The notes under the pieces were generated by a model. That model was not told where the DNA came from and made no database searches. It worked only from the letters and a program-made list of their open reading frames with translations. A program made the translations under genes and the position numbers. This document shows, piece after piece, positions 62,050 through 64,000 of a stretch of DNA of 64,000 bases (positions are counted from its first letter, which is position 1; each line of letters starts with the position of its first letter). Source of the DNA: Amycolatopsis eburnea (GTDB lineage: Bacteria; Actinomycetota; Actinomycetes; Mycobacteriales; Pseudonocardiaceae); NCBI RefSeq assembly GCF_003937945.1, contig NZ_RSEC01000032.1, positions 372,001-436,000 on the forward strand, given 5' to 3'.

Positions 62050-62843
62050 ATGTCGTAGGTGGCGGTGACCGGCGCGTGGTCCGACCAGCGCTGGTCGTAC
62101 GCGGCCGCGCGTTCGACGACGACTTCGACGACCTTCTCGGCGAGCCCCGGCGTCGCGAGCTGGCAGTCGATGCGCCAGCCGGAGTCGTTGTCGAAGGCCT
62201 GGCCGCGGTAGGACCACCAGGTGTAGGGGCCGGGGCCCTCGGGGTCGAGCCGGCGCTGGACGTCGGTGTAGCCCGCCTCGGTGTAGACCCGGCCGAGCCA
62301 CTCGCGTTCCTCCGGCAGGAAGCCGGAGTTCTTGCGGTTGCCGCGCCAGTTCTTGAGGTCGATCGTGTCGTAGGCGATGTTCCAGTCCCCCACGACGACG
62401 GCCTCGCGCCCGGCCGCGGCGGCCTTCGCCCGCAGCTCGACGAGGTAGGGCAGGAACGCGGCCATGAAGCGTTCCTTCTCGTCCTGGCGCTCGGTGCCGA
62501 CGTCCCCGCTGGGCAGGTAGAGGCTTGCGACGACGACACCGGGCAGGTGGACCTCGAGGTAGCGCCCGCTGTCCTCGAACTCGGGCTCGCCGAAGCCGAC
62601 GCGCACCTCGTCCGGCTCGACGCGGCTGTACACGGCGACACCGTTGCGTCCCTTGACCGCCGACGGCGCGTGCGCGGTGAACCACCCTTCGGGCGCGACG
62701 ACCGACGCCGGGAGCTGGTCCGCGGTGGCGCGCACCTCCTGGCAGCAGACGACGTCGGCCTTCGTGGCGGCGAGCCACTCGACGAAGCCCTTCTTGGCGG
62801 CGGCACGCAGGCCGTTGACGTTCACGGTGGAGACGGTCAGCAC
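62046..62843 (-). CDS. xthA: Exodeoxyribonuclease III
   Basis: A 265-aa DNA-repair AP endonuclease/3' exonuclease. Motifs are NVNGLRAAAKKGF, CCQEVRA (metal Glu), SGRYLEVHL, VVVGDWNIAYDTIDLKN (Asp/Asn), and the C-terminal DSGWRIDCQLA and WSDHAPVTATYD (Asp-His). GTG 62843 lies 7 nt after TAGCGT, so it is probably leaderless. It is divergent from the metallo-beta-lactamase-fold gene. Confidence 0.95.
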   Translation of the reverse strand: MLTVSTVNVNGLRAAAKKGFVEWLAATKADVVCCQEVRATADQLPASVVAPEGWFTAHAPSAVKGRNGVAVYSRVEPDEVRVGFGEPEFEDSGRYLEVHLPGVVVASLYLPSGDVGTERQDEKERFMAAFLPYLVELRAKAAAAGREAVVVGDWNIAYDTIDLKNWRGNRKNSGFLPEEREWLGRVYTEAGYTDVQRRLDPEGPGPYTWWSYRGQAFDNDSGWRIDCQLATPGLAEKVVEVVVERAAAYDQRWSDHAPVTATYDI

Positions 62844-62850
62844 GCCTCGC

Positions 62851-62856
62851 ACGCTA
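62851..62856 (-). promoter_or_regulatory. -10 box for leaderless xthA
   Basis: TAGCGT on the minus strand, 7 nt before the GTG at 62843. Confidence 0.5.
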
Positions 62857-62930
62857 CCGGCCGGGCGGCCGCGTCCGGACCATCGGGGCCGGTCGGCGAA
62901 AACCGCGCCGCGCCGGCGCACGTGCTCTGC

Positions 62931-62936
62931 CAGACT
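62931..62936 (+). promoter_or_regulatory. -10 box for leaderless hydrolase gene
   Basis: CAGACT, 7 nt before the ATG at 62944, with no ribosome-binding site between. Confidence 0.45.
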
Positions 62937-62943
62937 GCCGCGC

Positions 62944-63693
62944 ATGGGCGACGACGCGAGCAGCCTGACCGTGCTCGGCAGCTGCGGCGCGTGGCCGGAA
63001 CCCGGCCGGGCGTGCGCCGGATTCCTGCTCTCGCACAACGGGTTCCGCGTCGTGCTCGACCTCGGGTACGGCGCCGCCTCACGGCTGTTCGCGCACTGCC
63101 GGGACCGGCTGCCGGACGCCGTCGTCGTGACGCACGAGCACCCGGACCACTGCGCCGACGTCAGCGCGCTCGGCCGCGCCTGGCACTACACGGGCCCACC
63201 CGGTGCGCGGTTGCCGCTGCACTGCACGCCCGGCACCGTCCGCCGGCTCGAGGCGCTGGAGCCGCGGCCGCACCCGACGGAAGTGTTCGCCGTGCACGAC
63301 CTCGGCACCCCGGCCGACGTCGGGCCGTTCCGCCTCACGCCGTACCTCCTGCCGCACCACCAGCCGAACTTCGGCGTGCGCCTGACCGCGCCCGGGCTCA
63401 CCGTGGCGTACACCGGGGACACGGGGCCTTCGTCGCTGCTGGCCGACCTCGGCCGCGACGCGGACCTGGTCATCTGCGACGCCACCCTCCGCACCCCACC
63501 GGCGGAGGGGGAGCCTCGCTATCTGATGACCGCCACCGAAGCCGGCCATTGGGCGGCGAAGGCGGGCGCTCGGCGGTTGCTGCTCACGCACTTCTGGCCG
63601 GGCACCGATCGTGCCGCCGCGGCCGAGGAGGCTCGGGCCGGGTTCGGTGGTGAGGTGCTGATCGCGGAGGAAGACCTCACGGTCGTGCTCTGA
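62944..63693 (+). CDS. Metallo-beta-lactamase-fold hydrolase (RNase Z-like)
   Basis: A 249-aa metal-dependent hydrolase. Metal ligands are in VVVTHEHPDHCADV (HxHxDH), LPHHQPNFGV, YTGDTGPSS (Asp) and a terminal His in LLTHFWPG. The N-terminal LTVLGSCGAWPEPGRACAGFLL is typical of the ElaC/RNase Z-like and phosphodiesterase subgroup. No exosite of full RNase Z is seen, so cyclic-nucleotide or other phosphodiester substrates are possible. ATG 62944 is chosen over an upstream extension through the xthA gene. Confidence 0.9.
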   Translation: MGDDASSLTVLGSCGAWPEPGRACAGFLLSHNGFRVVLDLGYGAASRLFAHCRDRLPDAVVVTHEHPDHCADVSALGRAWHYTGPPGARLPLHCTPGTVRRLEALEPRPHPTEVFAVHDLGTPADVGPFRLTPYLLPHHQPNFGVRLTAPGLTVAYTGDTGPSSLLADLGRDADLVICDATLRTPPAEGEPRYLMTATEAGHWAAKAGARRLLLTHFWPGTDRAAAAEEARAGFGGEVLIAEEDLTVVL

Positions 63694-64000
63694 CGCCGGG
63701 CCAGACCGCCACCCCGCGCTCCGGCCAGCCGGCCTCAGTCCGCCGGAAATCTCCCCTCTCGCCTCGGCCAGCCGACCGCAGTCCATCGAGGATCTCCCCT
63801 CGCGCTCCGACCCCCGTCCGAGCGCGTTCCCCAGGTTCGACCATCGCGGGCCCGCCATCACAGCCTCGCCGATCAGCGCCGCACCGACCCGGCTCTCGCC
63901 GCCCGCGAGACTCCCCCTGGAGACCTCGCGGACGTCCCGTCCGGCTCGTGCCGCATTCAGTTGTCGCCCGTCCCCGGACGGTGCCCCCCTCTCCGGCGAC
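63694..64000. other. Window-end region with a short imperfect tandem repeat
   Basis: 307 bp with no convincing gene. Two copies of about 43 bp (63718-63760 and 63761-63803) share GGCCAGCCG, CAGTCC and ATCTCCCCTC at the same spacing. Composition is as GC-rich as coding DNA. It may be the tail of a gene lying beyond the window or decayed sequence. Confidence 0.4.

Noticed and set aside
60969..63653. Plus-strand open frame of about 890 codons over MarR, cupin, xthA and hydrolase genes
   Set aside because: It is out of frame with the cupin and hydrolase genes and antisense to xthA and the MarR gene. No family features.

Overview
The window is a stretch of very GC-rich actinobacterial chromosome. 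GTG starts are frequent, many neighbouring genes overlap by ATGA, GTGA or TGATG, and a number of genes have a -10 box only 6-7 nt before the start codon. The gene content (sdhCDAB with separate small anchor subunits, an SCO4848-type membrane protein beside a D,D-carboxypeptidase, CYP105-like P450s with a [3Fe-4S] ferredoxin, a DUF3516 helicase, a GH19 chitinase with a DasR-like site) points to a filamentous actinomycete. Pseudonocardiaceae, probably Amycolatopsis, is my inference. The mix is core metabolism plus accessory and specialised genes. I saw no tRNA, rRNA, CRISPR array, insertion sequence or prophage.

Layout. 1-1087: 3' part of a histidyl-tRNA synthetase. 1128-8195: six minus-strand genes packed head to tail, namely a FOXRED2-like flavoprotein, an FMN-dependent 2-hydroxy-acid oxidase, a degenerate P450, a CPA2 cation/proton antiporter, then an OmpR-type regulator and a sensor kinase. 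This is the most likely undescribed system here. 8332-14929: an aldo/keto reductase with its MerR regulator, a TetR regulator, an ECF sigma factor with a membrane partner, a pentapeptide-repeat protein, upp, a tyrosine phosphatase and a DUF1707 protein. 15014-18277: deoC with a catalytic aldehyde dehydrogenase and an overlapping truncated, catalytically dead one. 18434-23916: an orphan Beta-family protein, a GH12-like lipoprotein, then a TetR-P450-P450-ferredoxin unit. 23987-29190: a polyol/sugar ABC importer without ATPase, a zinc dehydrogenase and a divergent SorC-type regulator with two identical operators. 29311-36000: small regulators, an F420/NADP-like oxidoreductase, a C45 acyltransferase/hydrolase, a DUF3516 helicase and an acidic protein with an internal duplication.

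36041-46743 is largely nucleoside salvage: adenosine deaminase, thymidine phosphorylase, cytidine deaminase and a BMP-type nucleoside ABC importer. The last three form one six-gene operon, and deoC and upp elsewhere in the window feed the same pathway. 47357-50759 is succinate dehydrogenase. 50774-51931 is an AbiEi-like gene bracketed by two near-identical hairpin repeats and preceded by two DnaA boxes. 51939-54924 holds a secreted subtilase, an SCO4848-type protein and a D,D-carboxypeptidase. 54921-64000 holds an HxlR/flavin-monooxygenase-like pair, a YihY protein, a small kinase, trpS, a GH19 chitinase with a DasR-like site, a MarR-cupin divergent pair, xthA and a metallo-beta-lactamase-fold hydrolase.

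Several families of long inverted repeats sit between genes (8273, 23921, 35921, 39849, 50774, 51881), often at convergent gene ends. They probably act as actinobacterial terminators or dispersed repeats. All functions are read from the sequence and from memory of protein families; nothing was searched.
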